Assembly (NCBI GenBank): GCA_022561735.1
Contig: JADFQR010000072.1
Coordinates: 1 to 6,786 of the forward strand
DNA: 6,786 bases
Direction of reading: 5' to 3'
From: Chloroflexota bacterium
GTDB taxonomy: Bacteria > Chloroflexota > Dehalococcoidia > UBA1151
The notes under the pieces were generated by a model. It did not search any database, was not told where the DNA came from, and was given only the letters and a program-made list of their open reading frames with translations. Positions within the stretch are counted from its first letter, which is position 1, and each line of letters opens with the position of its first letter. Both the position numbers and the translations under genes were made by a program. This document shows positions 5,776 through 6,786 of this stretch, piece by piece.

Positions 5776-6786
5776 TTACTCCCGGAACAGGCCCAGGTTC
5801 CTGACGCCCGTCTGCTCGACAACCCTGATCGTGTTGTCGTCGATACGGAACTCGACCGTTGCGTTGCTGTCGTTGAGGGTGATATCGGCGTACAGCACAA
5901 ACTCAAGGTAGTCGGTCTGATCCACGATGACGTACTCCCCCGGGGTGAATGTCGCCGTCACGGTGACCCAACCGTCCTCGACGCCGATATTGGCCGTGTT
6001 CGCCACGCCCGTTCCGAGCGTTGCTCGAATTTCGCCGTTTGACTTCCGCACGATTACGTCCAGGTCTGCGTGCAATATGGAGTCGATATTCAACGAGTAG
6101 GTGTAGGCGGCGATGGAGACATTCACGTTGGCGTTGCTGATGAACTCTTCCCAGCCATTCCCAACGTCCAGGCCTACGGGCCCCTGAAGGTGACCCTGGG
6201 CTGTCAGCGTCCGGTTCAGATCATCGGAGGAACCGATCTTACGCAGGCCAAATTCGTTTTTGGCGTTCTGGGTGTTGACGGCGCGAAGAATCAATCCATT
6301 GGCAGTTGCCGGTACCCCGTAACTGTCCGCGTCGATAACCTCCCACAGGTTCAATGGCGGATCCGTAACGTCCAGGTCATCGACGTAGTAGCCGACCGAT
6401 TCGTCCGTATGGGCGATCAGGTAAATGTTGATCGTCCCGTTCTGAAGGTAGATATCGAACTTATCGTTCTCATCAATACCCACGAAATACATCGTGTTGC
6501 TGTCCGTCCCAAGCTGGTGGGCCGTGTCAGAGAAGGAACTTCCGGTCTCCCGAATGCCGTATATTGCACTCGCTCCGGTAGCGTCCAGGAAAAGGATCAC
6601 CCCGCTCGCATCTGCGTCGACGTACGCCGATACGTCGATCGTCGTCCATGACCCTGTCGTGGCCGGGGTGACGTCCGGGGGCGCCGCGAAATACACGGGG
6701 TCAACCCCGCCGGTGTAGCCGACGAGGCGGATCGACAGCTCACCCGCGCTTTCGATGTAACCCTGGATTTCAAGTGCGGAGTTGAT
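5776..6786 (-). CDS. Extracellular beta-sandwich repeat protein, C-terminal part, cut by right window edge
   Basis: The minus-strand frame is open from the right edge to TAA at 5778-5776, giving 336 residues of the C-terminus. An internal GTG at 6696 is not the true start, because the 30 upstream codons read as the same repeat type. The visible part holds about 101-residue repeats. One begins WTTIDVSAYV (47-56) and contains YGIRETGSS and FVGIDENDKF; the next begins WEVIDADSYG (148-157) and contains FGLRKIGSS and PVGLDVGNGW. Each ends in a similar strand: ELSIRLVGYT (16-25), TINIYLIAHT (118-127) and NVNVSIAAYT (220-229). A different C-terminal beta-sandwich of about 100 residues follows (235-336), with DLDVIVRKSNGEIRATL, WVTVTATFTPGEYVI and LEFVLYADITL. 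There is no cysteine, and Asp, Asn, Thr and Ser are abundant, as in secreted or surface proteins. No sortase motif, membrane anchor or known sorting tag is seen at the end (GVRNLGLFRE). Function unknown. It converges on the FAD oxidoreductase across 75 bp that show no strong hairpin. Confidence 0.8.
   Translation of the reverse strand: MNSALEIQGYIESAGELSIRLVGYTGGVDPVYFAAPPDVTPATTGSWTTIDVSAYVDADASGVILFLDATGASAIYGIRETGSSFSDTAHQLGTDSNTMYFVGIDENDKFDIYLQNGTINIYLIAHTDESVGYYVDDLDVTDPPLNLWEVIDADSYGVPATANGLILRAVNTQNAKNEFGLRKIGSSDDLNRTLTAQGHLQGPVGLDVGNGWEEFISNANVNVSIAAYTYSLNIDSILHADLDVIVRKSNGEIRATLGTGVANTANIGVEDGWVTVTATFTPGEYVIVDQTDYLEFVLYADITLNDSNATVEFRIDDNTIRVVEQTGVRNLGLFRE

Noticed and set aside
6070..6651. 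193-residue plus-strand ORF opposite the right-edge repeat protein
   Set aside because: The minus frame has internal repeats and is open across the edge; the plus frame shows no domain pattern.

Overview
The window is dense, high-GC (about 60% by eye) bacterial DNA with five protein-coding genes, two of them cut by the window edges. It contains no tRNA, rRNA, CRISPR array or insertion sequence that I can see. A large-subunit-only molybdenum hydroxylase, a GHNGL-type FAD oxidoreductase, a UGA-recoded methyltransferase and large secreted beta-rich repeat proteins together would suit an uncultivated environmental lineage such as Dehalococcoidia/SAR202-like Chloroflexota. That placement is a guess from gene content; no marker gene is present.

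Layout: (1) 1-369, minus: the N-terminus of a secreted beta-strand-repeat (adhesin-like) protein that runs off the left edge. (2) 370-776: a divergent intergenic region with a perfect 7-bp hairpin. (3) 777-3089, plus: a complete 770-residue xanthine dehydrogenase/CO dehydrogenase-family molybdopterin subunit with no FeS or FAD partner nearby, followed by a strong bidirectional-looking hairpin at 3104-3139. (4) 3174-3962, minus: an ArsM/UbiE-type SAM methyltransferase whose frame contains an internal UGA. (5) 3963-4164: a divergent promoter region rich in inverted and direct repeats. (6) 4165-5700, plus: a complete PYROXD2/phytoene-desaturase-like FAD oxidoreductase. (7) 5776-6786, minus: the C-terminal part of an extracellular repeat protein that runs off the right edge.

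The main discovery is in the methyltransferase. A plain ORF call stops at 3348, just after the residues DLWSG. The same frame continues for 57 more residues, starting IAGAL and ending FARKPAG, which complete the usual C-terminus of the family. The UGA sits where relatives have a conserved cysteine (DLW.GC.AGAL). Immediately 3' is a perfect 8-bp stem with a 5-nt UGGAA loop placed 16 nt from the UGA, which fits a bacterial SECIS element. I therefore annotate a 262-residue selenoprotein with Sec at residue 205. Its only cysteine is in the SAM-binding loop, so the selenol is probably the key reactive or metalloid-binding group.

The three complete genes are not one operon. The molybdenum enzyme and the methyltransferase converge on the shared hairpin. 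The methyltransferase and the oxidoreductase diverge from a 202-bp region that may hold shared operators. All three are soluble redox or transfer enzymes, flanked on both sides by cell-surface proteins.
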